Shown here: piece after piece, positions 1 to 12,267 of the stretch
Layout of the letters: the number at the start of each line of letters is the position of its first letter
How positions within the stretch are numbered: the stretch's first letter is position 1
NCBI RefSeq assembly: GCF_002127325.2
Contig: NC_035448.2
Coordinates: 88,540,753 to 88,604,752, forward strand
Reading direction: 5' to 3'
Origin: Helianthus annuus
Taxonomy: Eukaryota; Streptophyta; Magnoliopsida; Asterales; Asteraceae
DNA: 64,000 nucleotides
Position numbers and translations under genes: made by a program
The notes under the pieces: generated by a model
Told to the model about the DNA's origin: nothing
Seen by the model: the letters and a program-made list of their open reading frames with translations, nothing else
The model's database searches: none

Positions 1-2190
1 TTGTTTGATTCGGGTGCGGATAAAAGTTATGTGTCCTTGAAGGTTAGCCAAATGTTAAAACGTGCACCAACTCCCCTAAATACCAAACATGTCGTAGAGT
101 TAGCTAATGGTAAAAGTCTAGAAGCCACACACATAGTTTTGGGTTGTAATCTTATCCTCGCTGGTCAGACTTTCTCCATCGACCTCATTCCTATAGTTCT
201 GGGTAGTTTCGACGTCGTCGTTGGCATGGATTGGTTGTCCAAGCAGCGAGCAGAGATCCTATGTAAGGAGAAGATCATTCGTATTCCTCGTTCGGGTAAA
301 GAACCTCTCGAAGTTCAAGGCGACAAGAGTGGTGCTGTGGTTGGCATCATCTCTTTCTTGAAGGCTCAGAAATGTTTACGAAAGGGTCATACTGCCATTT
401 TGGCACTGGTTACTGATGCATCAACGAAAGAGAAAAGAATAGAGGATATCCCAGTTGTACGTGATTTTCCTCAAGTCTTTCCTGAAGAATTACCTGGTCT
501 ACCGCCTTATCGCCAGGTCGAGTTTCAAGTCGAGCTAGCTCCAGGAGCAGCACCTATAGCTCGCGCACCGTACCGTTTAGCTCCAACTGAACTGGAAGAA
601 CTGTCTAAACAACTACAAGAGCTCTTGGATAAGGGCTTCATTCGTCCAAGCTCTTCGCCTTGGGGAGCTCCAGTATTATTCATGAAAAAGAAGGATGGCA
701 CTTTTAGGATGTGCATTGACTACCGCGAACTGAACAAGGTCACAGTGAAGAACCGCTATCCTCTTCCTCGTATCGACGACTTATTCGACCAGTTGCAAGG
801 GTCGAGCTACTACTCCAAGATTGATCTGAGGTCAGGGTATCATCAGCTGAGAGTCCGCGAGGAGGACGTCTCCAAGACAGCATTCAGAACTCGCTACGGT
901 CACTACAAGTTTCTAGTCATGCCATTCGGGCTAACGAACGCGCCTGCAGTTTTCATGGATCTTATGAACAGGGTGTGCAAACCCTATCTAGACAAGTTCG
1001 TCATCGTTTTCATCGACGACATTCTGATCTACTCCAAGAGTCAGGAGGAACATGAGTAGCACTTACGTCATATTTTGGAACTTCTTCGAAAGGAACAACT
1101 GTACGCTAAGTTTTCAAAATGCGACTTCTGGCTTCGTGAAGTCCACTTCTTAGGCCATGTGGTAAACAAGGATGGGATTCATGTTGATCCATCCAAGGTG
1201 GATTCGATCAGGAACTGGCCTGCACCGCGTACACCAATGGAAATACGCCAATTCTTGGGTTTGGCGGGTTACTACAGACGATTCATCAAAGACTTTTCGA
1301 ATATCGCACAGCCGCTTACAATGCTGACACAGAAAGGTGTTACCTATCGTTGGGGTAATACACAAGAAACGGCTTTTCAGTACCTGAAGGATAGGCTATG
1401 CAGCGCACCTATTCTCTCATTACCAGAGGGCACAGATGACTTTGTGGTTTATTGTGACGCGTCAATTCAGGGTCTTGGTTGTGTATTGATGCAAAGGGAT
1501 AAAGTCATTGCCTACGCTTCGCGGCAACTCAAAGTTCATGAACGAAACTACACGACGCACGATTTAGAGCTGGGAGCTGTTGTTTTCGCGCTCAAGATAT
1601 GGCAACACTACCTGTACGGTACCAAGTGCACTATTTACACCGATCACAGGAGTCTCGAGCATATCTTCAAGCAGAAGGAATTGAACATGCGTCAACGACG
1701 ATGGGTCGAGCTGCTTAATGATTACGAATGTGCCATCAAGTACCATCCAGGCAAAGCCAATGTTGTGGCTGACGCTCTCAGTCGAAAAGACACTCTACCT
1801 AGGCGTGTACGAGCTTTGCAGCTTACTATTCAGTCTGATCTTCCTGCACAGATACGAGATGCTCAGGTGGAAGCATTGAAACCAGAAAACGTAAAGGCTG
1901 AAGCTTTACGTGGCTCGAGGCAACGGTTAGAACAGAAGGAAGACGGCGCCTACTATGTAACAGGACGTATTTGGGTCCCACTATATGGCGGTTTACGAGA
2001 ACTTGTGATAGATGAAGCTCATAAGTCTCGCTACTCGGTACATCCAGGTTCGGATAAAACGTACCACGATCTCAGAACTACATACTGGTGGCCTAGCATG
2101 AAGGCCCACATAGCAACTTACGTCGGCAAATGTTTGACTTGTGCGAGAGTCAAGACGGAGTACCAGAAACCCTCAGGCCTACTTCAGCAA
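1..2190 (+). pseudogene. Element A Gag-Pol fragment: protease to integrase N-terminus
   Basis: This is the left part of a Ty3/Gypsy polyprotein whose gag lies before the window. It opens in the aspartic protease (DSGA, Asp codon at 7-9). It continues through reverse transcriptase (FIDD catalytic Asp pair at 1015-1020), RNase H (YCDAS, Asp at 1456-1458; TDHRSLEH) and the zinc-binding start of integrase ([21 protein letters not shown] near 2130-2155). One in-frame TAG at 1057-1059 replaces the Gln codon found there in the sister copies at 8006, 13001, 28501 and 33881. That is a single C-to-T change. The frame is otherwise open up to 2190, where element B interrupts it. It resumes at 21944. The lone stop and otherwise clean frame suggest that A was intact, or nearly so, when it inserted. 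Confidence 0.93.
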
Positions 2191-2484
2191 TGTCACACCC
2201 CCAAAATCCACCTGCGGAGTATCACCGCTTGGGAGCGTGACTGACCAGGATTAAGCCACCAATCATATAGAACAACGTATATAGTAAAAGTAAATGTCAT
2301 AAAACCAAACCAATCCATATGAAAGGTGTTCCAAACATAAGTGTCATAACAAAGTTTAGCGGAAGCATAATTGTAAAAGCCCAATGTAAATAAGGTATGT
2401 AAGGTCATAGTGTTTAATCAAAACATCACGATCCTTGTCCACAACGACCGCGCCTCCCAGTGCAAGCTCCATGTACCTAACGAC

Positions 2485-3006
2485 CTGCAAGGCATGTAAC
2501 AGAGGATCAACAACTAGTTGAGCGAGTTCACAGAAAGTAAATGCGTAACAGTAAGTTCGTTTGTAGCATGTGGCTCTACTGGCCGATAGTACGTTCTATT
2601 AGTGGGGGCTTCCCATGTTGTATAACCACTAGACTCTTCGTAACCATAAGTGTTCTACATATCCCGAGAACAGTAATACGTACAAGTTTACGTAGGTTTT
2701 ACGTAAGTATCCTTCACAACCGAGGATAGGGGTACACGGGGGTTTACATAGGTTTTACGTAAGTGCCTGACACAACCGAGGCAGTAGTGAGTATCAGTTC
2801 ACGTAGGTTTTACGTGAGTGTCCTTCGCAACCTGAGGATAGTGAGCAATACAAGTATACGTAGGTTTTACGTATGTATCCTGCACAACCGAGGACGATGG
2901 TATGGTAGTCTAGTGATAGTGTCCGTATGAATCTATTCAACCTTATCCTTTCAATCCCATTCCCAAGCCCTGGGAATCCCATGCCTTAGTAAGAGTGTGA
3001 ACTCAC
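2485..3006 (-). other. Candidate leader intron in the reversed B-left LTR
   Basis: On the minus strand, CAAG|GTGAG has its donor G at 3006, and ATGCCTTGCAG ends at 2485. The sites match the donor/acceptor pair in the forward LTRs. Between them are repeated stretches containing TAGGTTTTACGTAAG. Confidence 0.5.
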
Positions 3007-3238
3007 CTTGGTTTGCTCGGTATGCTAAGTATGTGCTTGCAATTAATCAATCGCGTCCTAAAGTATGCACGTATACACAATCAGTTTGTATCCATTTTGT
3101 TCACGTATAACATATCACTGAGTAGCACATTGCACGTATTCAAGATTATCCAAGTCATGTTCGACATTTAACAGCAGTTAGTTAATACAGTTAACTTCTA
3201 ACAAAGTCTAACTAGGTTACTGTGTAAGTTATCCAATT

Positions 3239-3420
3239 CGGCGAAACACAACATTGGCGAATCACAGGTTTGGCGAAACACTTGTTGACGAAACATATTC
3301 TGTTTCGTCAACTACTCCTTGGCGAAACACAAACTCTATTTCGTCGACATTCTTGGCGAAACACATTCTTGTTTCGTCAAGACTTCCAATTCGTCAAACA
3401 TTCTATTTCGCCAAGGCAGC
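3239..3420 (-). repeat. GCGAAACA motif cluster in the reversed LTR
   Basis: Short copies of GGCGAAACAC and of its complement GTTTCGTC alternate across this stretch, and again at about 4058-4172. The two orientations could pair. Other LTR subfamilies in the window carry a different CG-containing motif in comparable positions. Confidence 0.75.
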
Positions 3421-4345
3421 CGTTACGTTAACATGTTAGTTACAGAAATCATGTAATCAATCACAGAACCCTAATCGCCGTCAACATCACACACAAAATC
3501 AAACAACAATCGTACAGCAATCATCGGATCATCATCTAATCATTACACAATTCGCAATCTAACTAAACGTAGATAGATTCAAGACAATAACACCTACACG
3601 ATCCGGATTCAATCAACGAGATTAACAATCATTAACCCGACGTAACATCATAAATTTCCTGTTCTACCAAATTCACGGATTCACATCAATACGACTTGTT
3701 CGTTAGAATCTCTAATTAACATCATGTTTCACACAAGTTACATAACCGGTTAATCATGCATAACACGTATAAAGAAGTCAAGCATGTTCTCATATCCTAC
3801 CAAAAATCAAACTTTCATAGCATGAATAAAGAAACCGATTAAACTAACACGCGACTAACCGAGGTAGATAGTACGAGGGTTTGATCGTTCACGAGGGCTT
3901 GAGGGTACACAGGGCTGCCGTCAATTGCAGGAGCGTTCTAGGGCTTCTGATTTTTGCTAAAGTGTGACAAATGAAGAGATTACGTATCACTTATACGCCA
4001 CTAAACGTTTTGGGCCGTAACTGGGCTTCAACGAATCTGGGCCGGCAAGTTTAATCTGTTTCGCCGAAATTGAGTTGGCGAAACAGACTTGTTTCGTTGA
4101 GTGGTCCTTGGCGAATCATAACTCTGATTCGTCGAGTAGTGCTTGGCGAAACACACTTGTGTTTCATCAGGTTGTTAAGTGTTAACATTTCAAATTACAC
4201 AACCAAATACTTAGTCATGCAAACACAAAAACACTTTATTATATCACAACGTATACAATTACAAGTCAATCAAGTCAACACGTAAACAGTTAAAGTCAAC
4301 GTGCATTAAATGCGAAAGTGAAAGTCAAAAGTTCGAGTTGTCACA

Positions 4346-4470
4346 TTATCCCCAACTTAAAAGAAATTTCGTCCCGAAATTTGGTACGTACTTACTGAGG
4401 AAGCTGGATAGATTGCATCGTTCACTGGTTTTCCTGGGGTGTCACATCCTCCCCCCGTTGATCTGGAATT
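4346..4470 (-). other. Reversed 3' internal tail and polypurine tract
   Basis: Continuing on the minus strand beyond the LTR start, this segment is the reverse complement of the end of a gypsy element. It has the polypurine tract (TTATCCCCAACTT read on plus), the AAATTTCG-GGA-CGAAATTT hairpin (4364-4382), the GTGACACCCC box and the CCCCCCGTTGATC run. It breaks off after GGAATT at 4470 and joins AAATGATTAGTAAG (4471-4484), a string also found in the forward B LTR near 4860. The join therefore has microhomology. Confidence 0.85.
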
Positions 4471-4484
4471 AAATGATTAGTAAG

Positions 4485-4776
4485 GTTGTTAAGTGTTAAC
4501 AGTTCAAATTACACAACCAAATACTTAGTCATGCAAACACAAAAACACTTTATTATATCACAACGTATACAATTACAAGTCAATCAAGTCAACACGTAAA
4601 CAGTTAAAGTCAACGTGCATTAAATGCGAAAGTGAAAGTCAAAAGTTCGAGTTGTCACATTATCCCCAACTTAAAAGAATTTCGTCCCGAAATTTGGTAC
4701 GTACTTACTGAGGAAGTTGGATAGATTGCATCGTTCACTGGTTTTCCTGGGGTGTCACATCCTCCCCCCGTTGATC
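4485..4776 (-). repeat. Direct duplication of the LTR start plus polypurine region
   Basis: This stretch repeats 4171-4462 almost exactly: the first ~175 bp of the reversed LTR, its TGTGACA border (at 4653-4659), the polypurine tract, the hairpin and the C-run ending GTTGATC. It then joins the forward B LTR at about 4777-4781. The copies differ at a few bases, for example AAAGAATTTC against AAAGAAATTTC. Two copies in the same orientation separated by 14 bp of LTR-like filler suggest template switching or repair synthesis. Confidence 0.85.
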
Positions 4777-5902
4777 AAATAATTGTTTGATCTTGTTATG
4801 TGTGAACTTGATTGTATATGTATGATCTATAGAAAGTGGATGTGCATAAATCTGATTTAAATGATTAGTAAGAATATTAAGACTGGTGAGTTTGAATGTT
4901 CGATTCTCGATGATTAACACTTCAAAACAATCAAAGTGCAACGGATTGGACGGTGATGCGATCAAGTATCCGTCCGACGATTATGCCATTTTTCAACTTG
5001 ATTTTGTTCAAGACTTCTTATTATCACATGCAAACAAATATAATATGAGCCGATATTATTTAATGTTTCTTATACAAATTGATGGGACTAATCAATTATG
5101 TGGCCGACAACAGTCAGTTTTAAAACTCAAATTCTCATGCCATAATTCTCAAATGCTATAGGACCAACTATATTAGTGGGCTGTCAACATGTTGCATGCA
5201 ACAATCTAATTGGACCAAATGATTATTGGAACGGCTGTTGTTGATTTATGATTGAATGATTGTTGTTTTTTTTGTGAATGACATATAGTTGAGGATGATT
5301 AATGGCTGTTGATAGGTGAAAATATGTTTGTAAGAGTGTAAAATATCTTGTGCCGTGAATATGCATAAAATCCCTTGTGAATTTTGAAAAGAAGGTAATA
5401 CATATGTGCTGGGTTGTTAATTTTAGAACTAAGGAGTAATATGTTAATAAAAACTACTTTTGATCTCTTATGTTTTTTTTTTGTGGTCTTTGATGACAAC
5501 AATCAATTGTCTGATGTAAGTGGATTTAAGTTTGAGTTCATATTTGTGCACATAATGATCTTTATACCGGTTAGTGATGGAGAAATGATTTGGTAGAAAA
5601 ATAACTGTTTAGTATGTGCCGCACATTCACGTTTGGACCGTACACAGTGTTTAGCCACACACGTCTTTGTGTAACCACACACATGTGTACGGTACATTGG
5701 AACTATGATTAACTGTGATGATTATTGTGAACGTGTATAAATGTTAGTATTACATATAATGACTGTTACTTGTGCACTACTTGATTCATGTTAGATACGT
5801 GTGGTTAATACGTGATTACTTGAAAATGAACCTAATCAATAACCATAATAGGATACGGTTGACCAACACAACACAAGTAAAATGCCTGCCGAGCAATCTA
5901 AG

Positions 5903-6345
5903 GTGAGTTCACACAGCCAAGGCATGGGGTGCCCGGGTGGGAATGGGATTTGTTGAATTCTTGTACATTCTCAGCTGATAAAACCGAACGATAAGATACG
6001 ACTAGACTAGTAACACTTATTGAACTGATCTTCGCATACCTGCCAAGGGTTGGCCGCGATATTATGACTGTCTTCGCACACCTGCCTTAGGAAGGCCTCG
6101 AACTGAATTTTTACAAATCTTCGCACACCTGCCTGGTAGGCCGCGATACAAATAAACCTAGTCTAGAACACTTGGGAAAAACATCCCCTAATCTTCGAAT
6201 ACCTGCCTGGGAGGCCGCGATGGGAAACCAAAACGATACATGACATAACGAACGAACATACTACTACTCACACTATACTATTACTGAACTATTAACTGTG
6301 AACTCGCTCAACTAGTTGTTGACTCTCTGCTGCATGCCTTGCAGG
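5903..6345 (+). other. Candidate leader intron in B 5' LTR
   Basis: TAAG|GTGAGTTC stands at the left edge and GCCTTGCAG|GAC at the right. CTCAACTAG lies about 35 bases before the acceptor and is a plausible branch region. The interval holds the four-copy TTCGCACACCTGCC repeat. Confidence 0.5.
6030..6221 (+). repeat. Four-copy CTTCGCACACCTGCC repeat, B 5' LTR
   Basis: Four imperfect units, each an (A/T)CTTCGCA(C/T)ACCTGCC block followed by GGCCGCGAT, spaced irregularly at about 40-70 bp. The same array is found at 21332-21522 and in the LTR of element I at about 63192-63384. Confidence 0.8.
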
Positions 6346-6637
6346 ACCTTAGGTACTTATGGAGCTTGCACAAGGAGGAGCGGGTCGTTGTGGGTAATGG
6401 ATCGTGAATGCTATGTTTAACGTTTCGAATAATTGAACTTATGATTTATTTTGGGTTTACATACTTATGCTTCCGCTACTTAATTATGTTTGGCTTAGAA
6501 CATCAATTGTATTGAATTGGGTTTTGCGAACTATCTTATTTATATTATGCTATGTTCAATATGATTGATGGCTTGATCCTGGTCATGTCACGCCTCCAAG
6601 CGGTGGTACTCCGCGTGTGGATTTTGGGGGTGTGACA

Positions 6638-6731
6638 GATTGGTATCAGAGAATACCTATGTGCTTACACTCTTCTGTCATCGCACTACTCACGAACCAT
6701 TCTCACTTACTCTACTTGTACTATGAAGATC
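6638..6731 (+). other. Element B primer-binding site and shortened leader
   Basis: After a GAT spacer, the tRNA-Met site starts at 6641 (TGGTATCAGAG). It runs directly into AATACCTATGTGCTTAC, which in intact element G lies about 225 bp further on. The leader between two GAG strings has been lost, shortening the site to 11 bases and removing the usual CCATTGGTTATAG. Confidence 0.85.
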
Positions 6732-9696
<2,965 letters not shown>

Positions 9697-10382
9697 TGTG
9701 ACAACTCGAATTTCTAAGACTTTATTTTGTATTTATTGCACGATCATGTATTGATTGCCATGAAATTATATATATGTTTGATTGTTTGATTGTGCATAGT
9801 TGGTTGTTATTTGTGAAACTTGTCAAATGTGTAAACTTGGTGGTGAAGTTGTGTAATTAATTGGAATGGTGCACTATTGTAAAATGTAATACTTGAGGAT
9901 GTAGAGGACAATTAGTGAAATTCTTGTAACACTTAAAACCCTAATCTTTTTCACTAATCATTCCCTAATCATCACAAGAAACAAAAGCACGTACTCTCAT
10001 TTCTTAGGCTCTAGCAATCATCACCAAGATAATCATCACGAGTTTGATCACTTTACTCATCTACAATCATTCAAGGTAATTGTTTAATCATTGTTATGAA
10101 TAATTGTTGATTGTTTATTGATTTCTTGATTCTTGTGTTCTTGGAAAACCCTAGTTCTTCATGTGATGGGTTGTGATTTTGATTTGACTCTGAACTATTG
10201 ATGATAATGAATAGTTGTATGATTGATAGATGATTCCTATAATGATTTAGCTTGATTGTTGTTGAGCATGAATGGATTGATCATGATTCTGCCGTCATAT
10301 GTTTTGATTTAGGGTTTGTTGAATGAAATCGTATGAAAACGTAACTGATTAGATCGTCTTCTGTATTGAAATTCACGCATGA

Positions 10383-10905
10383 TAGTCTGAGTTAATGGTT
10401 AATTGAAAGTCTGAGTTTAATTGAAATGCTAGTGGTCCGAGTTTAAATGTTAACTAGTGGGCCGAGTATATTTTCTAACCATGGTCCGAGTTTAATTGAT
10501 TACCATATAGGTCCGAATTTAATTCCTTGGTGATGATGGTCCGAATATAAATGGACCCCTAGTGGTCCGAGTTTAACTAAATGAAGGGTCCGAGTTTAAT
10601 TGGGATTGATGGTCCGAGTATAAGTGATAATGGACCGAGTTTAAGGCTTTCAATGGTCCGAGTTTAAAGGGATTTGGATCGTGTCCGAGTTTAGGAATTT
10701 GACCTCTTGTCCGAATATAATTGGGTCTCTTGTCCGAATTTATTATGTTAAGCAATTGGTCCGAATATGTGTATTGATAACTGGCCCGAACTTAATTGGT
10801 TTGTTATGGTCCGAACTTAATTGAATTGTATTTGGGCCGAGTTTATTGGGTTTGATTTGGTCTGAGGTTAATATGATCAACCATGCCTGAATTTATGTGC
10901 GGATT
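10383..10905 (+). repeat. GTCCGAGTTTAA interspersed motif cluster, C 5' LTR
   Basis: Around 22 variants of (G/T)GTCCGA(G/A)T(T/A)TAA are separated by unrelated 10-20 bp spacers. The twin in the 3' LTR spans about 16689-17211, and a related cluster fills the LTR of element I. Confidence 0.85.
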
Positions 10906-11173
10906 ATTTGTCTGAGGTTGTATGAGTGCTGAACAGGGGAGACCCCCCCCCATACTTGTCTGATTTGTCTGAGTTTTGTGAGATGCATGATCCTGTATAT
11001 ATATTCGTATGAATTACGTGAATAGCATGAACGAGTTAACTGTTATATGATACATGATTGATACATGATATTGCGTATCATTTTGAACGTAAACTGATTT
11101 GTCATACGTACATACAATAGGACTTGATTGATTACTAGTGGGTGCATAACCTAGCATACCGAGCAAAACCAAG

Positions 11174-11653
11174 GTGAGTTCACACTCTTACCAAGGCATG
11201 GGGTTCCCGGGGTGTTGGGAATGGGATTGAAAGGTTGATTAGATACATTATTGACACTATGCCTAGACTACCACTTTACTATCCTCGGTTGTGAAGGATA
11301 CCTATAGTTACGAGTAGTCTAGTGGTTATACAACGTGGAACACCACCACACAGTAACGTGGAACACCACCACACAGTAACGTGGAACACCACCACACAGT
11401 AACGTGGAACACCACCACACAGTAACGTGGAACACCACCACACAGTAACGTGGAACACCACCACACAGTAACGTGGAACACCACCACACAGTAACGTGGA
11501 ACACCACCACACAGTAACGTGGAACACCACCACCAATAGAACATACAATCGGCCCGGTAGAGCCACCTGTTACAAACGAACTTACTATTACGCATTTACT
11601 TTCTGTGAACTCGCTCAACTAGTTTGTTGATCATTCTGTTACATGCCTTGCAG
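11174..11653 (+). other. Candidate leader intron in C 5' LTR
   Basis: The donor is ACCAAG|GTGAGTTC and the acceptor ATGCCTTGCAG|ATC. The whole 23-bp array lies inside. The 3' LTR has the same pair, at about 17480 and 17959. Confidence 0.5.
11332..11538 (+). repeat. 23-bp tandem array, nine units, C 5' LTR
   Basis: Units start at 11332, 11355, 11378, 11401, 11424, 11447, 11470, 11493 and 11516. Each begins AACGTGGAACACCACCACAC. The first eight are identical by eye and the last is partial. In element G the matching site holds a single related stretch (AACATGGGAAGCCCCCACCA), so the array is an expansion specific to C. Confidence 0.97.
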
Positions 11654-11946
11654 ATCGTTAGGTACCTGGAGCTTGCACTGGAGAAGCGGGTCGTTGTGGA
11701 CAAGGATCGTGACTTTTCTGTTAAACTATTATGACACTTGAAACTGTTAGCTACTACTGGTTTATTTACTATGCTTCCGCTACATTTTGAAACGATGATT
11801 TGTTTGATCACCTTTTGTATTGAATGGATGGTTTTCATTTATTTTACTTAATATTAAATGCATGTTCAATATGATTGGTGGCTTGATCCTGGTCAGTCAC
11901 GCTCCCAAGCGGTGATACTCCGCAGGTGGATTTTGGGGGTGTGACA

Positions 11947-12267
11947 GATTGGTATCAGAGCCATTGGTTATAGAGAACTTGGTTTTAATATGGGAAAACG
12001 TTTTTATTAAAACCAGACTATAACCAGAACAGTGCTCTCAACGATCCACAGCGACGCTTCGCTCCACGTGCAAGACTCGACATCCTAGGTAATAAGGTTT
12101 ATGTTTATTGCCTACATGCTAGAATTTGCATAGAACTTTGCTCGTAGTATGCTTACATTACTTTGCTCACTACTTGTCATTGCATGAGAATACATACGTG
12201 CTTACACTCTTCTGTCATCGCACTATTCGTGAACCATTCTTACTTATGCTACCTTTACTGTTCGATC
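11947..12267 (+). other. Element C primer-binding site and leader
   Basis: A GAT spacer precedes TGGTATCAGAGCCA at 11950-11963, which matches the initiator tRNA-Met 3' end. The rest is the untranslated leader up to the gag ATG at 12268. It carries CCATTGGTTATAG and the AAAACCAGACTATAACC stretch shared with F and G. Confidence 0.93.

Larger units (their letters stand above)
2191..4345 (-). repeat. Reverse-oriented complete LTR at the left end of B
   Basis: Read on the minus strand, this 2155-bp unit starts TGTGACAACTCG at 4345 and ends GGGGGTGTGACA at 2191, the same LTR termini as in elements C, F and G. It carries the conserved splice-like pair: donor AAG|GTGAGT, intron starting at 3006; acceptor GCCTTGCAG, intron ending at 2485. 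Clusters of GGCGAAACA and its complement lie at about 3239-3420 and 4058-4172. These mark a subfamily distinct from the 3' LTR of B. The end abuts the AGCAA target duplication directly, so it served as an integrated terminus. Confidence 0.9.
4781..6637 (+). repeat. Element B 5' LTR, truncated at its start
   Basis: This aligns with 20086-21938 of the 3' LTR of B and ends GGGGGTGTGACA. The first ~551 bp of the LTR, including its TGTGACAACTCG start, are missing and replaced by the reversed segment to the left. It keeps the splice-like donor (5903) and acceptor (6345), four TTCGCACACCTGCC...GGCCGCGAT repeats (6030-6221) and the U5 end. I see no coding gene in it. The 91-codon open frame at 4886 lies in LTR sequence without gypsy motifs. 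Confidence 0.9.
9697..11946 (+). repeat. Element C 5' LTR
   Basis: 2250 bp. It contains about 22 degenerate copies of GTCCGAGTTTAA at 20-30 bp spacing (10383-10905), a C9 run near 10943, the splice-like donor (11174) and acceptor (11653), and a nine-unit 23-bp tandem array (11332-11538). No gene is seen. The overlapping minus-strand frames across the array are open only because the repeat lacks stops. Confidence 0.95.

Noticed and set aside
4886..5161. 91-codon open frame repeated at 20191-20466
   Set aside because: Both copies are the same LTR segment of B. There is no recognisable domain, and the repetition reflects the LTR pair.
11332..11538. CRISPR-like repeat array
   Set aside because: The 23-bp units are directly adjacent with no unique spacers, and the context is a plant retrotransposon LTR.
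11279..11618. Three overlapping minus-strand open frames of 89-99 codons (and the same at 17585-17924)
   Set aside because: They are open only because the 23-bp repeat has no stop in these frames. The 23-bp period cycles through all three frames, giving low-complexity WWCSTLLCGG strings with no family features.
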